DNA of 64,000 bases from positions 2,480,001 to 2,544,000 of the forward strand of contig WOAB01000893.1 of NCBI GenBank assembly GCA_027886185.1. Direction: 5' to 3'. The position numbers were made by a program, and so were the translations under genes. Numbering within the stretch: position 1 is the first letter of the stretch; every line of letters begins with the position of its first letter. Of the stretch, positions 11,831 to 22,647 are shown in pieces. Below the pieces are notes generated by a model that was given only the letters and a program-made list of their open reading frames with translations, searched no databases and was not told the DNA's origin. This stretch comes from Rheum nobile. Lineage: Eukaryota; Streptophyta; Magnoliopsida; Caryophyllales; Polygonaceae.

Positions 11831-12117
11831 TAGCCAATTTCTTGTAGTTACATATGTGCAGAATCAATATACTACAATCCGAGTTACTCCACTACATATA
11901 CTTGTCCTTGTTCATTATTTGTCAACTGTCTCCTTGATCTCTCTACAGGTTACGCTTCTAAAAAAATTATTTCCAAAACATTAGTCACAGATTCACAATC
12001 CAAGTTTAGTTTCTGAAAAAATGGCTAAGTTGAATAAGCATATAGCCAAATAATAGGCCTAACTGTGAACCATGTGAATTTTTTTTTGTCAAAGCATCTT
12101 AATTAGTTGAGATGCTC

Positions 12118-12141
12118 CCCCCCCCCCCCCCCCCCCCCCCC
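12118..12141. repeat. Poly-C tract
   Basis: An uninterrupted run of about 24 C residues followed by CACCC and an A8 run. The length may be affected by sequencing or assembly error. Confidence 0.9.
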
Positions 12142-12284
12142 ACCCAAAAAAAAGAGATTTTTTAGTAGAGATGATTTATCATTCTTTATTCTATAAATTA
12201 TTGGTCTTGTTACTCCCATTTAGAATCCCCTCCCCACACACACACTTGTTCAAACCAATCCTCAACGACTTTAATACTAAACCA

Positions 12285-12957
12285 ATCCTCATAACAATAC
12301 CAAAATTACACATTCTCAAGGATTTGGGTCTACTCTTTTGTATAGTTGTTACTTGGTTTAACCATTAAACTTTACAAAAAATGGACACAAACCCCTCACC
12401 AACTTCTCATACCAAATATAAACATATTTTGGACTTCTCTAACAAAACAGTATAATCACTATTATCAAATAGCAAGACTAATTGATGTTCCGTTTTCACA
12501 TCAATTTTCACTCTTGTTTATCTATTGCGGATCCGTTTGTCTCAAGCTTGGGTGTCAAATTCTTTGCTACATTTGTGGAGCTAAACTAGGGTGATGTCTA
12601 AGTATCCGGTCGTGGTCGTGTTTGTGGCTCAATGAAGATCCCTTTTGTACGGGGGCAACGTCATGGTTGAGGCTCCTAAAGATCCCTCCTAGAAGAGAGG
12701 GCAACGTCATGGTAGTCCGTTCAGAACTTCCGCGGGATTGCTCCTGTCTGACTCGTCTTCCGGTAGCGCTTTCTTCTGATCGTGCTTTGCTCACCACTCG
12801 CTCTTGTTCGTTTTGCTCTATGTTTGTTTTGTTGTAATTTTCATGCTTGATTCTATGTTCTTATTGTCCGGTTTTGACCGGCGCCGATTTTTCGGCCTCT
12901 CGATTTACCTGACGTTGTTATGTCGGGTAATTCGAATTCTTTCCTCATAAAAAAAAA
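12285..12957 (+). mobile_element. LINE 3' end, family copy A
   Basis: Homologous to 17405-18060 (shared words CATTCTCAAGGATTTGGGT, GGCAACGTCATGGTTGAGGC, CGTCATGGTAGTCCGTTC and CGGCCTCTCGATTTA). It ends in CCTCATAAAAAAAAA, an A-rich tail. A 3'-anchored repeat ending in poly-A without LTRs indicates a non-LTR retrotransposon. No reverse transcriptase is present, so it is a 5'-truncated or 3'-UTR copy. The 5' boundary is defined only by loss of similarity. Confidence 0.65.
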
Positions 12958-12959
12958 GT

Positions 12960-13599
12960 CACAATTCATGAATGAGTCGATTTCAATATGTCCAACTATT
13001 TGAACTTTGATTAATCTTAGGATTAGTTTTGGGTGGAAACTAAATTGCTTAAGGGTGATGTCAATCTTCACACTAATTTAATAAACTTCACACCTTGAAA
13101 TTACTATAATATCCTTGCCCATAATATGGTAATATCTTTGCCCATAACATGGTTACCTAATTCCCAAATTTTATCCTCTTGGAAAGCTATCGTCGATCTA
13201 AGCCTCACAGATCAATGGTCATCATTGTCGTCGCAGATCAAGTGATGGGCATCACCCTCCAGCATTATCTCAATTCCAACATAAAATACGATTAAAAGAT
13301 TATGCTTATTACATTTATAAACCCATAAATTTTGTATAATTTTGACAATCACTTTTTGTTGTTCAAATAAGGGTAGACTTAAAAGTTACAGTTTAGGATT
13401 TGTGTAAGGTAGACGGTAATATTTTTCTTTTTAGGATTTTAGTCCTCGTTGGACTAAAATTATGCGTCCGCCCCTATGTATATGTATAATATCAGTCAAG
13501 GTGTAAATTATAATGTATATGAAAATCATTTCGATTTTTTACAAAGACAATTTTAGTTATAATGTATTTTTTTTATAAAAAGCAGTTTTAACATAATGG
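12960..13599. other. Intergenic, nothing recognised
   Basis: AT-rich flank between the LINE tail and the hAT MITE. No open frame, RNA gene or clear repeat boundary was seen. A GCGTCCGCCCCT-like motif near 13464 may be a remnant of another MITE end. Confidence 0.4.
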
Positions 13600-13607
13600 A
13601 ACATAAT

Positions 13608-14004
13608 TAGAGCTGTCAAAAACCGACCCGACTGAAAAACCCGATCCGACATTTTTTGGGTCGAGACCCGACCCGAAAGTCATTGGGTCAAGAAGGACCC
13701 GAACCCAAACCCGAAGGACCCAACCCGACCCGAATAGTGAATCTGAGCTCGTGGGACCCCGTTATTTCATATATTTTATTTCATTTATATTAAATATTTT
13801 AAAATACTTTATTAAAATAACAATATAATATTAATTTTTTAAATATAATTATTTTATTAAAATCATAATATTAATCATAAAAAATGGGTACCTTCGACCC
13901 GCTGGATCAACCCGAACCCGACCCGGCCGACACGAAAATTTTAACGGACCTGATTGACCCGAACCCGACTTGACCCGACCCGCCCGACCCAGTTGACAAG
14001 TCTA
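13608..14004. mobile_element. hAT-type MITE with 8-bp TSD
   Basis: The ends TAGAGCTGTCA and TGACAAGTCTA (reverse complement TAGACTTGTCA) form short imperfect TIRs of hAT type. A perfect 8-bp duplication, AACATAAT, flanks the 397-bp element (13600-13607 and 14005-14012). Both subterminal regions are filled with GACCCGACCC/GACCCGAACCC words in opposite arrangement around an AT-rich core. No coding capacity. Confidence 0.85.
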
Positions 14005-14340
14005 AACATAATGTAATATTTGGAATTTCTATGGTGTTTGAAGGCTTTTGATTTTAAAAATACGGAGTATTATTTAATGTGACTATATGGAGTATTAATT
14101 ATGAAAAGTAAATATCATACCATCCATTTTTTAAAATAAAATATTTAATGTGACTATAATGAGTAGTACCAAATAAACCAGTCTTTGATTAACCCTAATG
14201 GAAAACTTTACTCTAAAAAATCCTCTTTCCCTTTTCCCTTCATATAGGAGTCGCATCATCTCCTAACAGAAGTTCAACCTTCTTCAACTCCGATCTTCCT
14301 CCAGACAATATTTCCCTGTCACATGGATTACTCTAGCAAC

Positions 14341-15135
14341 TGATGAGAATCAAACCTCCAAGAGGAGGTTCTTCTTCTCGGAAAGCTAGATCGTGACTAA
14401 GCCAAGAGGAACTTCCTTCTCCTTGGGGTTGGATGGTCTCATAAGGCCCTTGGAAGACCCAAGGCGGAAGCAAAGGTGGAGAACGTCGGGGGAAATGCCA
14501 AGGGAGCAAAGGCCGGACGAGGAGGAACAAGGGTGCTCGCGGGAGGCGGGAGGTCGACCGAAGCTATGGCTGGCGGCGCGAGGCAAAGAGGGCCAAGGGA
14601 ACCTCTCTTGGAGGATCCTTGGCTGAGGTGACCGTGGACTAAATTCAAAGAGCTAGGTTGTTGAGTGAGACTTGAGAGATTGAGAGGAAGAATGAGAGAT
14701 TTGATTGCTTGAGTTGATAGAAGTAAGTGAAAGGCCTTAGGGAGATATACTCAACCTAAGGGAAATATCCACTTCTATATTCTTCAACTTAGTTACAATG
14801 AACTACAAAGGGGGTTTAAATAGTCATGGCATTTCAGCCAACAAGGAAAGCCTTTAATGAGCCTTAGTGAGTTGAAGCTCATATGCAAATGGTTCTTCAC
14901 ACTCACTAAGGCAAGACTAAAAATCATGAAACTAAATAACCAAAATTAGAAAGGGATAAAAGCCTTAGAGGCTTGGATATAGGTGTCCGCATGAATGCCG
15001 TGGAATCGAAGCATGGTCGATGCTTGAGTGTCGTGGCATTGATGTGTTGACGTCTTGGTGGTCAAGGCCTTGGCTCCTCCATGTTGAGGCATAAGAGTAG
15101 GCGTGGCCCTTGGCATCCATCACCGGGACTCATCA
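14341..15135 (-). mobile_element. 3' LTR of a minus-strand LTR retrotransposon
   Basis: On the minus strand the LTR starts TGATGAGTCCC (at 15135) and ends GATTCTCATCA (at 14341), giving the inverted ends TGATGAG/CTCATCA. A polypurine tract AAGAAGGGGAGAG abuts the start (15136-15148). A TATA-like TATTTAAA lies near 14816. Just upstream of the polypurine tract is a gypsy-style 3' polyprotein tail (LRGRFDAKK-like). No second LTR copy was found in the window, so the 5' side is lost or rearranged. Confidence 0.7.
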
Positions 15136-15148
15136 CTCTCCCCTTCTT

Positions 15149-16690
15149 AGCGTCGAAGCGTCCTCGCTTAGAGGGTGTTGGAAGTCCGGGAGGTGGAGGA
15201 AGTGTGGTGGCGCATCTCCCCTTCTTAAAGGTGAAGGTGAAGTGAGGGAGACCGCCACTAACACAAAGAAGCACGAGCATACGAGATCCGTCGGGCGGCT
15301 CCTTGGGCACAACAAGATGGAAGGCCGCATGGGCGAGCATGGCAGCCGGAGGAATGTACCTACAATAAAGCAACTGGACAAGAAAACGTGAGATCATCCG
15401 ACGGCTCCGGGTGGGACTATGGCCGCTCCTAGGCACGAGTCCAAGGGGGAAAGAGGCATCAAGTGAGCAACACTAGTGGAGACGAGTGTGTGAGGGATTC
15501 CATTAAGTGACCACAAGGAGAAAGCGAGGATAAGAGGCTCAACCGGGGCAAGGAGTGGCATGTGGCAAGCTATAAGGAAAGTGGAATCCCTTCCCTTCTT
15601 AAAAGGTTGCCTATCGGTTATGAGGGTCAAATCAAAGATCTCCCAAAATGTGGGGGAAATGAGTGAGTGCATCCTATAATCTTTGAGAAGGGCCCTAGAA
15701 GGTGTCGACAAGGCAAACACATACAATTGGGGTTCGAAGGGAGTAGGGTGGTAGGCCCAAGTCAGCCAAGGTGTATTCCCCAAAGTGGCTTGGTATGAGG
15801 TAAGCCTTAAAGGCCAATGGTTATCATGAAAAATGTCATCCAAGGGGTGCCTATGAGTGGCTCTAGGCATAATCCTCAAGGGGCCATGATCAACATGAAA
15901 AGTCTCATCCACGGGGTGCCTATGAAGGGCTCTAGGCATAATCTTTAAGAGGCCATGATCAACATGAAAAACCTGATGCAAGGGTTGCCTAGGGAAGGTG
16001 CTAGGCATGTCTAGTGTGTGGGCTAAGAGAGAGTAGTCCTTATCCTCAAAAGAATTCATAGATACCACGGGAAAGTGAAGGACTCCAAGGACAACTCTAA
16101 AGCAAGGAGCACGCAACAACACAACATATGATTCTTCAATAAAATCAGAATAATAAGGCACCTTTGTGCCACCAAGAAAAATGAGGGATGTGAGAACACA
16201 AGGTCCAAATTCTATATGAATGGCAAGAATGCATGCACAAGTTATGCCACTACCCTTCGCAAGCCTAAGTAGATGCCACATGATACAACAATTTAGACAA
16301 TGATCATACTTAAACATGGAGAGAATGACATGCATGAAGTGAGACCTCTTTGACATAAATTGAGACATGAAACTATAATGCAAACAAGAGAACATAGTCC
16401 TAGATGCAAAACAGCTTGTCAACATGCAAAGTGCTCTATCCAAGGATGTAACAAGAAACTCATGCAATGTGCCACTCAAAGACATACAAGAGGAAAGAGA
16501 GAAGGGGACCTCAACTTGGGTGGGAGGCGTCGAGGGTAACAATGGCGCCAGCCAGGGCGGTGACAAGGCGCAAGCCTCCTTCGGTGGGGCAGCCATGGAG
16601 CGTCGGCCTCTATGGGGATGGGTTGATGGGAAGCCGCCAATAGGCGACAAGGGACCGCTTGCGGCGATGTAAGATCAACACTCATGCCAC
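15149..16690 (-). mobile_element. Internal remnant of the same LTR element
   Basis: This sequence lies upstream of the polypurine tract. Minus-strand frame 15394-16650 is open for 418 codons but shows no gag, protease, reverse transcriptase or integrase motifs. It contains a diverged repeat of about 75 bp (around 15830-16000), translating as MPRALHRHP/MPRATHRHP units. It is probably spacer or 3' non-coding sequence of a non-autonomous element. The right boundary is uncertain. Confidence 0.45.
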
Positions 16691-17404
16691 CTCCATTGAC
16701 GATTCTTCTGTTAATAAAGTGTCTCTCATTGTATCAACATAACCTTCTGTCTGAATTAATATTCTCATTTATTTGTAAGCCTATTAGCTTCTCGTGCATT
16801 TCTCTCTTTTACTTCTGTGATTTAACCTTCTACATTAGATCTAATCTACTCTGTAAAAATTATGGGTTAACCCACATACTCTCATTCACCACCATGACCT
16901 TTTTTGTACAGGATCCATTGGGAGATTTGCGCCCAACTTCTGATGCCCTGCAGATAGGCCACCCACTACTGGGAGACTTTGTCCATGTCTTGCTAGCTGA
17001 AGTTGACAAAACCAACTATCACTTGCCTTTTCTGTCCAATTCTACTTATAGTAGTACATACTCACTTTACAAGACTCAGATCATGCACATTACCTCTAAA
17101 AATCCTTGTAACAGGGACACTCCTCTATATACCCCTCATATAATTATGTGTACTATGATAAGGTTTGGTATTCATATCCAGGCTTCCTCTCCTCCTTATG
17201 GTACCCTTTGTATGCTGTAACTATTAACAACAAATGTCAAAGTCAAACGACATATGGGAAACTCATGTTTTCACTGAGGTCCAAATCCCACTTATGTACT
17301 TTTCTTATCATGTGCACAGTAGAACAAATATATGGGCCTGGGGTCGAGAACACCGTCTAAAACATAGCCTTTAACACACAAAATGGCATTTGTTCTAACA
17401 AGAC
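16691..17404. other. Retroposon body, no recognised gene
   Basis: Sequence of the TSD-bounded insertion between the LTR remnant and the conserved LINE 3' end. An open frame at 16684-17220 is T-rich and hydrophobic by composition only, with no family motif. Confidence 0.35.
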
Positions 17405-18249
17405 CATTACCATTATCCCATTATAACAAGACCAAAATTAAACATTCTCAAGGATTTGGGTTCGCTTTTATGTATAGTTGTTATTTGTTCTAACAATAAA
17501 AACTTTACAAAAAATGGACCTAAATCCCTTACCGATTACTCATACCAAATATAAACATATATTGGACTTCTCTAACAAAACAGTACAATCTATTACCAAA
17601 TAGCAAGACTAATTGATTTTCCAATTTCACATCAATTGTCACTCTTGTTTATCTATTGCGGATCTGTTTGTATCGAGTTTGGGTGTCAAAGTCTTCAATG
17701 CATTTGTGGAGATGAACTAGGGTGATGTCTGAGTGTCCGGTCGTGGTCGTGTCTGTGGCTCAATGAAGATCCCTCTTGTACGGGGCAACGTCATGGTTGA
17801 GGCTCATGAAGATCCCTCTTTGAAGAGAGAGCAACGTCATGGTAGTCCGTTCAGCACTTCCGCAGGAATGCTCCTGTTTGACTCGTCTTCCGATGGCACT
17901 TTCGTCTGATCGTGCTTTGTTCACCACTTGTTCTAGGTCGTTAAGCTCTATAATTGCTTTGTTGTAATTTCTATGCTTGATTTATTATTCTTATTGTCCA
18001 ATTTTGACCGACGCTGATTTATCGACCTCTCGATTTAGAATTATTTCCTCATAAAAAAATAGTCTTTGATTACGGAAATGAAATGCAAGTAGTACTCATG
18101 ACTCAGGAATGACATCATAGATTCATAGTACAAGGGTTTGTGTGGTCTGTTCTGCACTAATAGGGGGACTATTTAGGCATGGTTCAGGCATTTATCTTTT
18201 TAATATACTATTGTATATAAACAGGAGGAAACAGAGAGGAATTAAATGA

Positions 18250-19211
18250 TTCAACATCAATTGGAACAGAAAAAAATGCTCCCCTTGCCCAATGAAACCC
18301 TAGAAATCCTTTGACCGCCGCATTGTACATCTAAACTCTTCTTTGATGCCCAAATCCCAGATCTCCATCACCTCAGCTGCGTTTCCAGCATGATCCACCA
18401 TCATGATCTGGATGCTTTGCTTCCTCTCCAAACCATTTCCCACAAATTTGGGTCGAAAGCCTCGCCTTCAACAACCCCTCTACTTCAGAATGAAATTCCC
18501 AAGTTCATGAAAAGTTGCTCTCTGAACAATCTCTCCAAATTGGGCACGTACACCGACTCCACCACTGCATACAACCCCTTCGCCACCGGATCTGGGCTCG
18601 TCTGCTCCACGTTCGAGAGGGTCACGATCGTTGACAACGACAACAAAAACCCCAGAATACGATCTCTCCAAATTGGGCGCGCACACCGACACCACCACCA
18701 CCACATACAATCCTTTCGCCACCAGATCATGGCTCGTCTGCTCCACGCTCGAGAGGGTCACGGGGGTTGACGGCAGGGCGCCTCAGAACCGGATTTGATT
18801 GTCTGGTTGGCACTCCGACATGGTTTTGAAACAGCACCACCTTGACCAGATTTTTGTTTTGACCCTAGTTGCTTGTTGACCTGTCCATTTGACCCAGTTG
18901 TGTTGAGATCCACTCTATGAATGACGAGGTTTTCCTAGATGATAAATCGAGTTGTTGTTCCGGGCTTAATAGAGAATGACCATCCTTTCGGCGGCGCAAC
19001 TTTTGTTTGTGCTTACTCACTTAATCTCTAGGTTCTCATTGTTTTTTCATGTACTAGTTTGTTTCTCTGTTGTTGTCTTTTTTTCGTTTCCTTTCCTTTT
19101 CTCCTTGATTGTTGTTTGTTTGCCGGTTTGTCCGGATACCGATTGTTTCGGCCTCTCGAAGTTACATTTCATGTTTGTTTGTAACTTCAAATCCTTTCTT
19201 TATAAAAAAAA
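18250..19211 (+). mobile_element. Poly-A-tailed chimeric retroposon with 17-bp TSD
   Basis: A 17-bp direct repeat, AGAGAGGAATTAAATGA, flanks the insert (18233-18249 and 19212-19228). The 3' end is an A tract (19203-19211). The last 300 bp carries the LINE-type tail word TTTGTCCGG...TTTCGGCCTCTCG, also seen in copies A and B. The 5' part instead resembles a spliced gene leader followed by an ORF at 18390-18770. This looks like a transcript fused to, or mobilised with, a LINE 3' end. Confidence 0.7.
18390..18770 (+). pseudogene. ORF carried in the chimeric retroposon
   Basis: 126 codons starting MIHHHDLDALLPLQ. A segment of about 115 bp is duplicated in tandem: 18527-18640 and 18661-18774, both containing CTCTCCAAATTGGGC and CGAGAGGGTCACG. 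The second copy is in a different frame, so the protein repeat is lost. The family is not recognised. Being intronless and inside a poly-A/TSD insertion, it is probably a processed pseudogene. Confidence 0.4.
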
Positions 19212-19551
19212 AGAGAGGAATTAAATGACTTTGTGGTTGCAGTTGGGTGACATCTCATCTGAAGATGGACAGTATGAATGATACGGACTTGTCTCTTTTC
19301 CTCTGCCATGTTATTACTTTTGTCCAGGTGCCTCAAAATCTATACTCCTAGGCAGAAGAAGATCTTATCAATTCAGTGACAGTCCGTCGAATCTTGATTT
19401 GGGCTGTTTGGTTAAATTAAATGGGCTTTTTTATTTGGGCTTTTCTACTTTTACACAACTTAATTAATACTCCAAGTCAGCTAGGTTTGAGCGTCCTAGC
19501 TTTTGAGTTTTTATTTGTATTAGATGGTTGAGCTTGTGTTTTACACGAGGA

Positions 19552-22430
19552 AGAATATATTTTTATTTTATTTTATTTTTATAATATATAAATAATAATT
19601 TTATATTATTTTTTATTTGCATTTTTGTTTTGTAAGAGGTCGTTTGTTTTTCCATGTGATTTAGGGTATATTCTATTAAAAGTATGTAATTAAATATTTA
19701 GTTGGTAATTGTGACTAATATTGAATATAGTATTTAATTTTGTTTGTTAAAATTGGTTTATCTTTATATTGATAGTTTTCTAATAATTTTTCTAAAGTAT
19801 TTATGTTGTGTACTTCAATAAGGAGTAATTTTATTTTATTGTACAATAAAAGACATGAATAGTTGAACTTTTTATAATATCAAATTAGCAAACTAAAATT
19901 TATAAATCTTACTATAGTTTATTTTATGACAAAAACTTAAATAAAAGAAAGATGATAATATATGATCATTTTTTAAAATATATGAAAATGACATTTTTTT
20001 ATGTTGAAGATAAACATTTATTAGAATAGACCCTAAATCATTTCTTCTTATATTATCATAAAAATTATTTCATCATATTTTATATTTTAATAAACCTAAT
20101 ATTTTTTTATTGTATGAGATGTTCTTCATCTTCCCTTGAATAAGGACATTTATAATCTAACTTTACATGTATTAGATGTTCTTCATCTTCCCTTGAAAAA
20201 TATATTTTTATTTTATTTTATTTTTATAATATATAAATAATATTTTATTATTATTTTTTAATTGCATTTTTGTTTTGTAAGAGGTCGTTTGTTTTTCCAT
20301 GTGATTTAGGGTATATTCTATTAAAAGTATGTAATTAAATATTTAGTTGGTAATTATGACTAATATTGAATATAATATTTAATTTTGTTTGTTAAAATTG
20401 GTTTATCTTTATATTGATAGTTTTCTAATAATTTTTCTAAAGTATTTATGTTGTGTACTTCAAATAAGGAGTAATTTTATTTTATTGTACAATAAAAGAC
20501 ATGAATAGTTGAACTTTTTATAATATCAAATTAGCAAACTAAAATTTATAAATCTTACTATAGTTTATTTTATGATAAAAACTTAAATAAAAGAAAGATG
20601 ATAATATATGATCGTTTTTTAAAATATATGAAAATGACATTTTTTTCTGTTGAAGATAAACATTTTTTAGAATAGACCCTAAATCATTTCTTCTTATATT
20701 ATCATAAAAACTATTTCATCATATTTTATATTTTAATAAACCTAATATTTTTTTATTGTATGAGATGTTCTTCATCTTCCCTTGAATAAGGACATTTATA
20801 ATCTAACTTTACATGTATTAGATGTTCTTCATCTTCCCTTGAAAAATATATTTTTATTTTATTTTATTTTTATAATATATAAATAATAATTTTTTATTAT
20901 TTTTTATTTGCATTTTTGTTTTGTAAGAGGTCGTTTGTTTTTCCATGTGATTTAGGGTATATTCTATTAAAAGTGTGTAATTAAATATTTAGTTGGTAAT
21001 TGTGACTAATATTGAATATAATATTTAATTTTGTTTGTTAAAATTGGTTTATCTTTATATTGATAGTTTTCTAATAATTTTTCTAAAGTATTTATGTTGT
21101 GTACTTCAAATAAGGAGCAATTTTATTTTATTGTACAATAAAAGACATGAATAGTTGAACTTTTTATAATATCAAATTAGCAAACTAAAATAGTTTATTT
21201 TATGACAAAAACTTAAATAAAAGAAAGATGATAATATATGATCATTTTTTAAAATATATGAAAATGACATTTTTTTCTGTTGAAGATAAACATTTATTAG
21301 AATAGACCCTAAATCATTTCTTCTTATATTATCATAAAAATTATTTCATCATATTTTATATTTTAATAAACCTAATATTTTTTTATTGTATGAGATGTTC
21401 TTCATCTTCCCTTGAATAAGGACATTTATAATCTAACTTTACATGTATATATTTCCTATTTTCATAAAATCTAATTTTTTATTTATATAAAGATATTATT
21501 TCATCTTATATATTTTAAATATGGTCATTTCTTGTCAAAAATGCTAACTTAAATCTATATTTTTTATTTGCATAAAGATATTCTTTCATCTTTTATATTT
21601 TAAATAGGGTCTTTTAAAATGACAAAACGTATTTTTTATAATCTATAAATAATAAGTTTGCATTAGTGTGTATTTGCTTTTTTGTTTCATTAGAGGTCGT
21701 CTGTTTTTTGCGCATGATTTAGGGCATATTCTATTAACAATTTATGATGAAATGTTTTGTTTGTAATTGTGACTAATATTAAATAGAGTATTTAATTTTG
21801 TTTGTTAAAAAATGGTTTATCTTTATATCGATGATTTTCTAATAATTTTGCTTAAGTATTTATGTTGTGTACTTCAAATAAGGAGTAATTTTCTTGTATT
21901 GTACAAATAAAAGACATTAACAATTCAACTTTTTATAATATCAAATTAGAAAACTAAAATTTATAAATTTGACTATAGTTTATTTTATGACAAAAACTTA
22001 AATAAAAGAAAGATGATAATATATGATCATTTTTTTAAAAATATATGAAAACAATTCTACTAAAGATATATATTTGTTAGAATAGACCCTAAATCGTTTT
22101 AACTTATACTATCATAAAAATTATTTTATCATATTTTCTATTTTAACAAAACCTAATATTTTGTTATTGTAGGAGACGTTCTTTTATCTTCCCTTGAATA
22201 AAGACATTTATAATCTAACTTTACATGTATATATTTCTTATTTTCATAAAATCTAATTTTTCTTATTTGCATAAAGATATTATTTCATCTTTTTTATCTT
22301 AAATATGGTCATTTGTTAAAAAATACTATTAAATCTAATTTTGTTATTTACATAAATATATTCTTTCATCTTTTATATCTTAAATATGATCATTTATTGT
22401 GACAAAATACTAATTATTTAATCCTAATTT
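19552..22430. repeat. AT-rich tandem array of four units
   Basis: Units start with AATATATTTTTATTTTATT at about 19554, 20199 and 20845, giving periods of 645-646 bp. They share GAGGTCGTTTGTTTTTCCAT, GGTATATTCTATTAAAAGT and TGAGATGTTCTTCATCTTCC. A fourth, more diverged unit runs from about 21640 to 22430. Units 3 and 4 carry an extra 185-200 bp 3' segment (from about 21446 and 22226) with CATAAAATCTAATTTT and TATTATTTCATCTT; units 1 and 2 lack it. Units 1-3 are nearly identical, so their amplification is recent relative to unit 4. No coding capacity. Confidence 0.9.
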
Positions 22431-22647
22431 ATTTACTCAGTTATTATAAATTATAAATTACATTATCCAACATACACGACCAAATTGAGTAGTCTAACTT
22501 ATGTCAGAAAATTGTTGATTTGTAAAACAAAATACTACTCCCTCCGTTCATTTTTATTTGTCCTTCTAGATTTTTTCACACATATTAAGAAAGTCATTTT
22601 TTTTATTAGGTAAAAATTAGACTGGAAACCACAGAGGAAACGATTTC

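Larger units (their letters stand above)
14192..18060 (+). mobile_element. Poly-A-tailed retroposon (LINE family copy B) with nested LTR element
   Basis: The 3' part (17405-18060) matches copy A and ends CCTCATAAAAAAAT. Immediately after it, AGTCTTTGATTA (18061-18072) repeats exactly at 14180-14191, a 12-bp TSD. This defines an insertion of about 3.9 kb, whose first bases (from 14192) look like a transcript leader. Much of its interior (14341 to roughly 16690) is a later LTR-retrotransposon remnant on the opposite strand. No reverse transcriptase was seen, so the original retroposon was short or 5'-truncated. Confidence 0.6.

Noticed and set aside
15394..16650. 418-codon open frame as a protein gene
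   Set aside because: No gag-pol or host motif, internal degenerate repeats, and a position between a polypurine tract and a lost LTR. Treated as element spacer.
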